Assembly: GCF_004336745.1 (NCBI RefSeq)
Contig: NZ_SJXD01000026.1
Coordinates: 186,001-250,000, forward strand
DNA from: Roseococcus sp. SYP-B2431
Lineage (GTDB): Bacteria; Pseudomonadota; Alphaproteobacteria; Acetobacterales; Acetobacteraceae
Direction of reading: 5' to 3'
Length of the DNA: 64,000 nucleotides
Under the pieces are notes generated by a model that did not search any database, was not told where the DNA came from, and was given only the letters and a program-made list of their open reading frames with translations. Of this stretch, positions 49,744 to 58,497 are shown in pieces. Positions within the stretch are counted from its first letter, which is position 1; each line of letters opens with the position of its first letter. The position numbers and the translations under genes were made by a program.

Positions 49744-51075
49744 AGGCACCTCTCCAGCTTCGCGCTGCGGGCCGCGACGGCCTCGGCCGCCGTCATGCTC
49801 GTGCTGTCGCTGCTCGGCTCCTATTGGGGCTGGTGGCGCGCCGAGGCGGCGCTGCGCCAGCAGCTCGACCTCGCGATCGCCGCCGAGGCCGAGGGCTTCG
49901 TGCGCGAATTCGAGGAGGCGGGAATCCGCGGGCTGGCCCTGTCGGTGGAGGCCTATGCGCGGCGGCGCGGCCCCCTCTTCGTGGCGCTGCTCGCGCCCGA
50001 CGGCCGGGTCATCGCCGGCCGCCTGCCCCAGCCGCCGCCGCCGCTCCGCGGCTTCGCCAACCTGCCGGGCACGGGGGAGCGGCCGAGCCTGCGTGTCCTC
50101 GGCGGATCGCTGCCCGGCGGGGGCACGCTGCTGGTCGCGGCCGACCTCACCCCCGTGGACCAGGCGGCGACGGCCCTGGCCTGGACGCCGCCGATCGCGG
50201 GCGGCGCGGCGGCGCTGCTGGCGCTGCTGCTCGGCTTCGTCGCGGCGGGGCGGATGGAGCGCCGGCTGGCCTCCGCCTCGGACGCCGCGCGCGACGTGAT
50301 GGACGGAGACCTCATGCGCCGCCTGCCGCTCAGCGGCCGCGACGACGAGTTCGACCGGCTCACCGAGACCTTCAACGCGCTGCTCGGCCGCATCGAGACG
50401 CTCATGATCGCGCAGCGGCAGGTGACGGACGACATCGCGCACGACCTGCGCAGCCCCCTCTCCCGCCTGCGGCAGCTGCTGGAGGGCGCGCTGGCCGGCC
50501 CCCGCGACCCCGCCGCCGATGCCGAGGTGCTGGAGCGCGCCATGACGGAGCTGGACGCGGTGCTCGCCAGCTTTTCCGCCCTCCTGCGGATCGCCCGGGC
50601 CGAGAGCGGGGTGCTCCGGCAGGGCTTCCTGCCGGTGGACCTCTCCGCGCTCGTGGAGACCAGCGCGGAGATCTACGCGCCCGTGGCCGAGGAGGCGGGG
50701 AAGGCGCTGCGGACCGAGATCGCGCCCGGCATCGCGCTGCGGGGCGATGCGGCGCTGCTGCGGCAGGCCGTGGTGAACCTGATCGAGAACGCCGTCCATC
50801 ACGGCGGATCGCAGGTCGTTCTGCGGCTGCGCCCCGGGCCGGTGATCGAGGTGGAAGACGACGGGCCCGGCATCCCCGCCGGGGAGCGGGAGGCGGCGAT
50901 GCGCCGCTTCCACCGGCTGGACCGCAGCCGGTCGACGCCGGGCACCGGCCTCGGCCTCGCCCTGGTCGCGGCGGCGGCACGGGCGCATGACGGCGCGCTG
51001 ACGCTGGAGGATGGCGCCGGCGGGAAGGGCTTCCGGGCCAGGCTGACGCTGACACCTGACGCCCGGATGACCTGA
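49741..51075 (+). CDS. Two-component sensor histidine kinase
   Basis: 444 residues. Membrane segment 1 at about 8-30, a ~115-residue periplasmic sensor region, membrane segment 2 at about 150-170, HAMP (about 171-222), H-box with H234 (DDIAHDLRSPLSRLR), and the ATPase domain with N-box NLIENAVHH, EVEDDGPGIP and GTGLGLALV. EnvZ/CpxA-type architecture. Start 49741 is the first available codon in the frame and lies within the inverted repeat; its only Shine-Dalgarno candidate is abnormally close, so the true start is uncertain. The gene is bracketed by direct copies of the dispersed element. Confidence 0.92.
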   Translation: MRHLSSFALRAATASAAVMLVLSLLGSYWGWWRAEAALRQQLDLAIAAEAEGFVREFEEAGIRGLALSVEAYARRRGPLFVALLAPDGRVIAGRLPQPPPPLRGFANLPGTGERPSLRVLGGSLPGGGTLLVAADLTPVDQAATALAWTPPIAGGAAALLALLLGFVAAGRMERRLASASDAARDVMDGDLMRRLPLSGRDDEFDRLTETFNALLGRIETLMIAQRQVTDDIAHDLRSPLSRLRQLLEGALAGPRDPAADAEVLERAMTELDAVLASFSALLRIARAESGVLRQGFLPVDLSALVETSAEIYAPVAEEAGKALRTEIAPGIALRGDAALLRQAVVNLIENAVHHGGSQVVLRLRPGPVIEVEDDGPGIPAGEREAAMRRFHRLDRSRSTPGTGLGLALVAAAARAHDGALTLEDGAGGKGFRARLTLTPDARMT

Positions 51076-51082
51076 AAGGGTC

Positions 51083-51284
51083 TCGCGCCACAACCACGAA
51101 CGCGGCCGCACGGCGGCCGGCATCGCCCAACCGTTTCACGCCCGGCTGACCCGACAAGTCCCTGCGCCACAACCACGAATCCGGCCGCATGGCGGCTGGC
51201 GCCGCCCAGCCGAATTCACCGCCGGCACGACAGTCGCGCGGCGAAGCCAAGCGCGCGGAGCGCGCGCCCGGCGTTTGAGGGCGG
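51083..51284 (+). repeat. Dispersed element copy 2 with a duplicated A module
   Basis: GCGCCACAACCACGAA occurs identically at 51085-51100 and 51164-51179 (79-bp period), each time followed by hairpin A: GCGGCCGC-ACG-GCGGCCGG, then CCGGCCGC-ATG-GCGGCTGG with one G-U wobble. Module B follows the second copy at 51238-51284, with stem GCGCGC-GGA-GCGCGC. It lies between the kinase stop (51075) and the degP start; together with copy 1 it flanks the kinase gene in the same orientation. Confidence 0.85.
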
Positions 51285-51293
51285 AAATTCTGA

Positions 51294-51309
51294 CACGATC
51301 TTCACGATC
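51294..51309 (+). promoter_or_regulatory. CACGATC direct repeat upstream of degP
   Basis: CACGATC occurs at 51294-51300 and 51303-51309, a 9-bp period, about 90 nt before the degP-type start. OmpR-family regulators bind short direct repeats near one helical turn apart, and such a regulator is encoded just upstream, so this is a weak candidate site. Confidence 0.2.
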
Positions 51310-51397
51310 GGTCCCGCTCGCCTCCAGCGTCCCCGGAGGAAGCTCCCATCATCCAAGGCGGGACTGTCCCGCGACCGATGAACCGGAGAGACGCCTC

Positions 51398-52939
51398 ATG
51401 ACGACGACTTCCACCCCCTCCCGCCGCCGCCGCGCCGGCTTCGCCGCCGTGCTCATGGCCGGGACCGCGCTCGGCAGCCTCGCCTTCTGGGAAGGCTCGG
51501 CCGGCGCGCAGCAGGCCGCCATCAACCCCGCCCCCATCACGCGCCAGGCCGCCGTGGCCCTGCCCGGCTTCGCCGACCTCGTGGACCGCGTCCGCCCCGC
51601 CGTCGTGACCATCACCGCGACCGAGCGCGCGGCCAATGCCTCCGCCCGCTCGCCCTTCCCCGAGGGCAGCGAGCAGGACCAGATGTTCCGCCGCTTCTTC
51701 GGCGACCAGGCCCCCCAGCGCGGCGGCCAGGGCCAGGAGCGTCCGCGCGGCGGCCGCGCCCTCGGCTCGGGCTTCGTGGTGAAGGCCGACGGCACCATCG
51801 TCACCAACAACCACGTGGTCCGCGAAGGCGGCACCGTGACCGTGACGCTGGAGGACGGCCGCGAGCTGCCGGCGCGCGTCGTCGGCCGCGACCCGCGCAC
51901 CGACATCGCCGTGCTGAAGGTGGATGCCGGCGCGCCCCTGCCCTTCCTCGAACTGGGCGACAGCGCCCGGGCCCGCGTGGGCGACTGGGTGGTGGCCGTG
52001 GGCAATCCCTTCGGCCTGGGCGGCACCGTGACCACGGGCGTCGTCTCGGCGCGCGGCCGCAACATCGGCCAGGGCCCCTATGACGACTTCCTGCAGATCG
52101 ACGCCTCCATCAACAGCGGCAATTCCGGCGGCCCGCTCTTCGCCCTGGACGGCTCGGTGATCGGCGTGAACACGGCGATCTTCTCGCCGACGGGCGGCTC
52201 GGTCGGCATCGGCTTCGCCATCCCCTCGAACATGGTCCGCCAGGTGGTGACCCAGATCGAGGAGAACGGCCGGGTCGAGCGCGGCTTCCTGGGCGCCACG
52301 ACGCAGAACCTGACGCCGGCGCTGGCCAGCGCGATGCGCCTGCCGCGGCCCGAGGGCGCGCTTGTCGGCGACATCCAGCCGGACAGCCCCGCCGCCCGCA
52401 GCGGCCTGCGCCCCGGCGACGTGGTGACCAAGGTCGGCGAGACGGCGGTGGCCAATCCACGCGACCTGGCCCGCCTGATCGGCGACAGCCGCCCGGGCAG
52501 CACGGTCCAGCTGACCGTGCAGCGCGACGGCCAGCCCCGCGACCTGAGCGTGACCCTGGCCACCCTGCAGGACGGCGAGAGCAACCCGGCCCGCGGCGGC
52601 AAGCCCGGCCAGCGCGGCGAGCGCGAGCAGCAGCGCGGCGGCCCGGTGGGCGTGGCCCTGGCGCCCATCGACGAGCGGGCCCGGCAGGCGCTGAACCTGC
52701 CCGAGGGTGCCCGCGGCGCGGTGGTCGCCCAGGTCCGCCCGGAGAGCCCGGCCGCCGCGGCCGGCCTGCGCGAGGGCGACGTGATCGTGGGCGTGGGCAG
52801 CCGCGACGTGGCCGACGTGAACGCGGTCGCGACCGCGATCCGCGAGGCCGGCCGCCAGCCGGGGACGGCGGTGGCGCTGAGGATCATCCGCGAGGGCCAG
52901 AGCGCCTTCGTGGCGGTGCAGATCCCCGCGCGCGGTTAA
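51398..52939 (+). CDS. degP: Periplasmic serine protease, Do/DegP (HtrA) family
   Basis: 513 residues. Twin-arginine-rich N-terminus and signal peptide ending near AGAQQA (about 38), trypsin-like domain with triad H139 (TNNHVV), D169 (RTDIAVLKV) and S243 (GNSGGP), then two PDZ domains (starting about 285 and 400). A Q/R/G-rich LA-loop (residues 88-121) precedes the catalytic core, as in DegP/MucD. It degrades or refolds misfolded envelope proteins. Start 51398 has GGAGAG about 8 nt upstream. Neighbouring two-component genes suggest stress-regulated expression. Followed by a strong terminator. Confidence 0.94.
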   Translation: MTTTSTPSRRRRAGFAAVLMAGTALGSLAFWEGSAGAQQAAINPAPITRQAAVALPGFADLVDRVRPAVVTITATERAANASARSPFPEGSEQDQMFRRFFGDQAPQRGGQGQERPRGGRALGSGFVVKADGTIVTNNHVVREGGTVTVTLEDGRELPARVVGRDPRTDIAVLKVDAGAPLPFLELGDSARARVGDWVVAVGNPFGLGGTVTTGVVSARGRNIGQGPYDDFLQIDASINSGNSGGPLFALDGSVIGVNTAIFSPTGGSVGIGFAIPSNMVRQVVTQIEENGRVERGFLGATTQNLTPALASAMRLPRPEGALVGDIQPDSPAARSGLRPGDVVTKVGETAVANPRDLARLIGDSRPGSTVQLTVQRDGQPRDLSVTLATLQDGESNPARGGKPGQRGEREQQRGGPVGVALAPIDERARQALNLPEGARGAVVAQVRPESPAAAAGLREGDVIVGVGSRDVADVNAVATAIREAGRQPGTAVALRIIREGQSAFVAVQIPARG

Positions 52940-52996
52940 GCGGCGGGAGCCTGAGTTCCCGGGCCTCACCCCCTCTCCGGGGTCCGGGACACTGAG

Positions 52997-53031
52997 CCAC
53001 GCGGGCCGCCCCCCGGCCCGCGTGGCCTTTT
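52997..53031 (+). terminator. Rho-independent terminator after degP
   Basis: Perfect 11-bp stem CCACGCGGGCC / GGCCCGCGTGG around a GCCCCCC loop, followed by CCTTTTCG. It lies 57 nt after the degP stop and 25 nt before the end of the convergent orphan gene. Confidence 0.85.
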
Positions 53032-53055
53032 CGCGTCCGCGGGCTCCCCTCGGGC

Positions 53056-53727
53056 TCAGGGCAGGGCGGTGACCGTGCAGCGCGCCCCGGCGATGGGAAT
53101 GTCGGCCACGTAGAAGGTCCAGCGGCCCCGCCAGCTCTTCTTGCCGAAGACGAAGGCGAGGTTGTCGTAATGCGTGCCCTTGATCGCCGCGTGGCGCCCG
53201 CGGATCCCCAGGCCGAGGCTCGTGGAGGTCATGGCCGTCATGGCCTGCTTGACGGCCGCGTTGCGGTGCCGCTCCTCGATGCCGTTGCGATTGGCGTGGA
53301 AGGCCCAGAGCGAGCCGTCCGAGCCATCGCCGATATGGACGGAGCATCCCGTGAGAGGGCCGGTGAAGAAGGTCTTCGCGGAGGACGGGATCTGAATGCA
53401 GGTGACGGCGTCCTCCTCCCAGGGCAGGTAGCAGATTCCCTTGTCCTGCCAGCCCGGAATGGCCGTCACGGTGTGCCAGGCCTGCCTGCCGAGCTGGACG
53501 TGCCAGCCCTGGATGTTGTTCACCACGTCGTCGAACACCGTGTCCCCGTCGAAGGCGAAGTTGGTGTAGTAGGGCGGGCAGCGCTCGTACTGGTACGAGG
53601 ACCAGCCCTGGTACTTGACCCGGTTCCGCAGGCGCAGGCCGGCGATCTCCGGACCGATATTGCCGAATTTCACCTTATGGGATTTGGAATAAGATTCCGG
53701 ATCATTGATGAAATCCTGGACCGACAT
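53056..53727 (-). CDS. Orphan protein with a deamidase-like T-x2-L-T-G-C...H signature
   Basis: 223 residues; not recognised as a named family. There is no signal peptide or membrane segment, and it is rich in aromatics (WSSYQYERCPPYYTNFAF). The stretch FFTGPLTGCSVHIGDG has T122, L125-T-G-C128 and, 16 residues later, H144 (LWAFHAN). Glutamine deamidase toxins CNF1 and BLF1 and the chemotaxis deamidase CheD use an L-S/x-G-C nucleophile followed by a His, and BLF1 also has a Thr six residues before the Cys, as here. A cysteine-histidine deamidase or amidase is therefore a reasonable hypothesis, not a demonstrated function. The start has CGGAGA upstream. It is a single gene between two terminator-like hairpins, in a stretch with more A/T than its neighbours, suggesting acquisition. 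Confidence 0.7.
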   Translation of the reverse strand: MSVQDFINDPESYSKSHKVKFGNIGPEIAGLRLRNRVKYQGWSSYQYERCPPYYTNFAFDGDTVFDDVVNNIQGWHVQLGRQAWHTVTAIPGWQDKGICYLPWEEDAVTCIQIPSSAKTFFTGPLTGCSVHIGDGSDGSLWAFHANRNGIEERHRNAAVKQAMTAMTSTSLGLGIRGRHAAIKGTHYDNLAFVFGKKSWRGRWTFYVADIPIAGARCTVTALP

Positions 53728-53854
53728 CCCGCGAATCTCCGTCTTCCGACAGTGCTCTTAAGGGATTCGTTCCAGAAACTGTAAATTTTTCCGCGATCCG
53801 GGACACCTTGCCGGCAGGAGACTCCGGCTTCCGCATGGAGCAACGGTGACCGGC

Positions 53855-53883
53855 CCGATCCGCCGAGCCTCACGGCGGATCGG
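53855..53883 (-). terminator. Hairpin downstream of the DEAD-box helicase
   Basis: Perfect 11-bp arms CCGATCCGCCG / CGGCGGATCGG with a 7-nt loop, 10 nt after the helicase stop on the minus strand. No T-tract follows, so it may be a transcript-end stabiliser or a factor-assisted terminator. The rest of 53728-53892 shows no gene; 53755-53800 is AT-richer and probably carries the orphan gene's promoter. Confidence 0.5.
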
Positions 53884-53892
53884 ACGCAGCGG

Positions 53893-55665
53893 TCAGGAGC
53901 GCGGCGGACGCGACGCCGCGGGGCGCTTCTTGGCGCCCTCGGCGCGCGGCCGGGCCTGATAGGCCGGACGCGGCTTGCCGGCATGGGGCGCGCGCGGCCC
54001 CGCCGCATGCGCGGCCCGGTCGGCCGGGCCGGCGGAGGCCGCCGGCTCGATGCGGATATGCGCGTCGTCCTGCCCGGGCCTCGAGGCGGCGATGGCGAAG
54101 CGCTCGGCCAGCTGGGGCGCGACCTCGAAGCGCGTCTCGCGATCCAGGATGCGGATCTGGCCGATGGCCTCGCGGGTCACATGGCCGCGATGGCAGAGGA
54201 AGGGCAGGATCCACTTGGGGTCCGCCTGGTTGCTGCGGCCCACATTCATGCGGAACCACACGCCTTCCACGGCCACCGGCGCCTGCTGCGGATAATCGCG
54301 CGAAGGCGCGACGGCGCGCGGACCGCGCTCGGTGCGCGGCGCATATTGCACCGGGCCGGCCAGCTCCTCGGGCGCGGGCAGGTGGCTGCGCAGCAGCCGG
54401 GCCAGGGCGGCCGCGATCGCCTCGGGGTTGCGGCCCTCCAGCAGGCGGCGGCCGAGGGCCAGGTCGGCCTCCTCGGGCATCTGGTCGAGCATGGCGGTCG
54501 CCGTCTCGGCGAGGCGCTCGACGTCCTTCGCCTGGATCTCCTCGGCGCTGGGCGCGGGCGACCACTCGGCCTTCACCTTGGCGCCCATGAGCAGGCGCTC
54601 GGCGATGCGGCGGCGATTGTGCGGCACGACCAGCGCGCTGATGCCCTTCTTCCCCGCGCGGCCGGTGCGGCCCGAACGGTGCAGCAGCGTCTCGGGATCG
54701 TTCGGCAGGTCGGCATGGATGACCAGCGCGAGGTCCGGCAGGTCCAGGCCGCGGGCGGCCACGTCGGTCGCCACGCAGACGCGGGCGCGGCCGTCGCGCA
54801 GGCCCTGCATGGCGCGGGTGCGCTCGGCCTGGGACAGCTCGCCGGAGAGCGCTACGGCGGAGAAGCCGCGCTCGACCAGGTTGCCGTGCAGGCGGTTCAC
54901 CGCGGCGCGGGTCGTGCAGAAGACGATGGCCGTGCGCGGGTCGAGGTAGCGCAGCGTGTTCACCACCGCGCGCTCCATCTCGCCGGGGGCGACCGAGAGG
55001 GCGCGGTATTCGATGTCGGTGTGCTGCCCGCCCTCGCCGGCGGCGGCGATGCGCAGCGCGTCGCGCTGGAAGTTCTTGGCCAGCTGCGCGATCGGGCGCG
55101 GCACGGTCGCCGAGAAGAGCAGCGTGCGGCGCTCCGGCGGAAGGGATTCCAGAATGGCCTCGAGGTCCTCGCGGAAGCCGAGGTCGAGCATCTCGTCCGC
55201 CTCGTCGAGCACGACGGCGCGCATCGACTGCGGGCGAAGATTCCCACGCTCGATATGATCGCGCAGGCGGCCAGGCGTGCCGACCACGATATGGGCGCCA
55301 TGGGCGAGCTGGCGGCGCTCGGTCATGGGGTCCATGCCGCCGACGCAGGAGATGACGCGGCCGCCGGCGCGGGCATAGAGCCAGTTCAGCTCGGTCTGGA
55401 CCTGGAGGGCCAGCTCGCGGGTCGGCGCGACGACGAGGGCCAGGGGCAGGCCGGCGGCGGGCAGCCGCTCGGCCTCGCCGAGCAGGTCGCGCGAGATGGC
55501 CAGGCCATAGGCGACGGTCTTGCCCGAGCCGGTCTGGGCGGAGACGAGGAGGTCGCGGCCGGCGGTCTCGGCCTCGAGCACCGCGGCCTGGACGGCGGTG
55601 GGCTCGGCATAGCCGCGTTCGGCGAGGGCGGCCGCGATGGGCGCAGCGAGCGTGGGAAAGGGCAC
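53893..55665 (-). CDS. DEAD-box ATP-dependent RNA helicase with DbpA-like C-terminal domain
   Basis: 590 residues. Helicase motifs: Q-motif region (GYAEPTAVQ), Walker A AQTGSGKT (43-50), PTRELALQV, GTPGRL, DEAD box in VVLDEADEML, SAT (LLFSATVPR), then the second RecA domain with TDVAARGLD and HRSGRTGRAG. The C-terminal region GVWFRMNVGRSNQADPKWIL resembles the DbpA/DeaD RNA-binding domain, and a basic Pro/Arg/Ala tail follows. Such enzymes act in ribosome assembly and cold adaptation. The start is set at GTG 55665 (MPFPTLAAP), with AGGA 8 nt upstream; a GTG 10 codons earlier is also open. Confidence 0.9.
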   Translation of the reverse strand: MPFPTLAAPIAAALAERGYAEPTAVQAAVLEAETAGRDLLVSAQTGSGKTVAYGLAISRDLLGEAERLPAAGLPLALVVAPTRELALQVQTELNWLYARAGGRVISCVGGMDPMTERRQLAHGAHIVVGTPGRLRDHIERGNLRPQSMRAVVLDEADEMLDLGFREDLEAILESLPPERRTLLFSATVPRPIAQLAKNFQRDALRIAAAGEGGQHTDIEYRALSVAPGEMERAVVNTLRYLDPRTAIVFCTTRAAVNRLHGNLVERGFSAVALSGELSQAERTRAMQGLRDGRARVCVATDVAARGLDLPDLALVIHADLPNDPETLLHRSGRTGRAGKKGISALVVPHNRRRIAERLLMGAKVKAEWSPAPSAEEIQAKDVERLAETATAMLDQMPEEADLALGRRLLEGRNPEAIAAALARLLRSHLPAPEELAGPVQYAPRTERGPRAVAPSRDYPQQAPVAVEGVWFRMNVGRSNQADPKWILPFLCHRGHVTREAIGQIRILDRETRFEVAPQLAERFAIAASRPGQDDAHIRIEPAASAGPADRAAHAAGPRAPHAGKPRPAYQARPRAEGAKKRPAASRPPRS

Positions 55666-55791
55666 TTTCGGAATCCTGATGGGGCGCAAACCCACATCGG
55701 GCGTGGTGCGCGCCCCCGGCAGATAGGGGCGATGCGGCCGGCCGCAAAGCGCGCATCGGGCATCGCCGCAATGCGTTGGAGGGCGGGAGAG

Positions 55792-56829
<1,038 letters not shown>

Positions 56830-56890
56830 GCGCGGATCTCCCTGAATCGAGGGAGGATAGGCGCGGCCCCGCGCGAAGCGAACGGGATTG

Positions 56891-56913
56891 TGCGGCGGGG
56901 AAGACCCGCCGCA
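56891..56913 (-). terminator. Hairpin after hyuB
   Basis: TGCGGCGGG and CCCGCCGCA are perfect 9-bp arms around GAAGA, 16 nt beyond the hyuB stop on the minus strand. There is no strong T-tract, so terminator function is only likely. Confidence 0.5.
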
Positions 56914-56928
56914 GCCGTCGCCCCGGCC

Positions 56929-58497
56929 TCAGCTGGAATCCTTCGCGTACATCCCCCCGCCGCCCGGCATCTCCACCACCAGCCGGTCGCCCGCCGGGAT
57001 GACCTGGAAGCCCTTGGCCTTCAGCACCGCGCCCGAGGCCAGCTTCACCACGCCATTGGCGCCGTCGCCGCCGCCGTGGCGGCCGCGCGGCGGGTACTTC
57101 ACGCGCTCGAAGGTCGCGAAGATGCCGAAGGCCTCACCGTGCCGATGGGCGACCTCCATGATCTGCCCGTCGCCGCCGCGATACCTGCCCTCGCCGCCGG
57201 AATCGTCGCGCAGGTCCTTCCGCCAGACGACCAGCGGCGCGACCGTCTCGGTCACCTCCACCGGCACGTTCTTCACGCCCGAGGGATAGGGCGTGGCGGA
57301 GAGCCCGTCCTGCGCCGGCCGCGCGCCGGAGCCGCCGGAGTGGAACATGGTCACCATGAAGGGCCGGCCGGTGTCGCCCGTGAGCCCCTGCCCCGCGCCG
57401 AGCTTCAGGTTCCACAGGTTGGAGGTTCCCTCCGCCGGCACGCGCCCAGGCAGCGCCTGGTCCAGCGCGCCGAAGACCACGTCGGGCATCATGTGGCCCA
57501 TGGTGCTGCGCGCGTTCACCGCGGCCGGAAAGAGCGCGTTGACGATGCTGCCCTCCGGCGCCGTCACGCGCACCAGGTCCAGCGTGCCGGCATTGTTCGG
57601 GATCTCGGGTCCGATGATGCAGCGGATGCCGAAGGCCGTGTAGGCGTCGGTGTAGCAGAGCGGGCAGTTGATGCCGAAGCTGCTCTGGCCGGAAGTGCCG
57701 GCGTAGTCCACGGCGATATGGTCCTCGGCGAAGGTGACCGCCGCATGCAGGTCGACCGGCGCCTCCATGCCGTCGATGCGCATGTGGCTCTTCCACGTGC
57801 CCTTCGGCAGGGCCGCGATCTCCTTCAGCATGGCGTCGCGCGAGCGGGCGATGATGTGCTCGCCCAGCAGCTCCAGGTCGTCCAGACCGTTCTCGGCGAG
57901 CATGGCGGAGAGGCGGCGCTCGCCCGTCTCGTTGCAGGCCATCAGCGCGTAGATGTCGCCCTCCACCTGCACCGGCTCGCGGACATTGGCGCGGACGAGG
58001 TCCACCAGCCACCGATCCACCACGCCCTCGCGCGCGAGCGGCATGATGGGGATGCGGAGGCCTTCGTGAAACACCTGCCGCCCGTCCGGGGCGAGGCCGA
58101 TGCCGCCGATGTCCACCACATGCACGGTGCAGGAGAAGAGCCCCACCATCTTGCCCTTGTGGAAGGCCGGCGAGGTCACGACGATGTCGTAGAGATGCCC
58201 CGTGCCGAGCCAGGGGTCGTTGGTGACGTAGTGGTCCCCCTCCTTCATCGTCCCGGCGGGGATCTTCGCCAGGAAGTGCTTCACGCTCCGCGCCATGGAG
58301 TTGATGTGGCCGGGCGTGCCGGTCACGGCCTGGGCGAGCATGCGGCCCTCCACGTCGAAGACGCCGGCGGAGATGTCGCCCGCCTCGCGCGCCGAGGTGG
58401 AGAAGGCGGTGCGGACCAGCGTCTTGGCCTGCTCCTCCACGACGGAGAGCAGCCGGTTCCACATCACCTGGTAGCGGATGTCGTCGTTCTGGCTCAT
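56929..58497 (-). CDS. hyuB: Hydantoinase B / 5-oxoprolinase beta-type subunit
   Basis: 522 residues, HyuB family. Conserved stretches include RTAFSTSAREAGDISAGVFD, HYVTNDPWLGTGHLYDIVV, VHVVDIGGIGLAPDGRQVFHEGL and the C-terminal ERVKYPPRGRHGGGDGA. With HyuA it forms an ATP-dependent enzyme hydrolysing cyclic amides such as hydantoins or 5-oxoproline, or an acetone/acetophenone-carboxylase-like complex; the exact substrate cannot be read from sequence. The start overlaps the hyuA stop by four bases, so the two are coupled. Confidence 0.92.
   Translation of the reverse strand: MSQNDDIRYQVMWNRLLSVVEEQAKTLVRTAFSTSAREAGDISAGVFDVEGRMLAQAVTGTPGHINSMARSVKHFLAKIPAGTMKEGDHYVTNDPWLGTGHLYDIVVTSPAFHKGKMVGLFSCTVHVVDIGGIGLAPDGRQVFHEGLRIPIMPLAREGVVDRWLVDLVRANVREPVQVEGDIYALMACNETGERRLSAMLAENGLDDLELLGEHIIARSRDAMLKEIAALPKGTWKSHMRIDGMEAPVDLHAAVTFAEDHIAVDYAGTSGQSSFGINCPLCYTDAYTAFGIRCIIGPEIPNNAGTLDLVRVTAPEGSIVNALFPAAVNARSTMGHMMPDVVFGALDQALPGRVPAEGTSNLWNLKLGAGQGLTGDTGRPFMVTMFHSGGSGARPAQDGLSATPYPSGVKNVPVEVTETVAPLVVWRKDLRDDSGGEGRYRGGDGQIMEVAHRHGEAFGIFATFERVKYPPRGRHGGGDGANGVVKLASGAVLKAKGFQVIPAGDRLVVEMPGGGGMYAKDSS

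Noticed and set aside
51083-51213. CRISPR array
   Set aside because: Only two repeat units with a 79-bp period, containing GC hairpins shared with other intergenic sites, and no cas genes.
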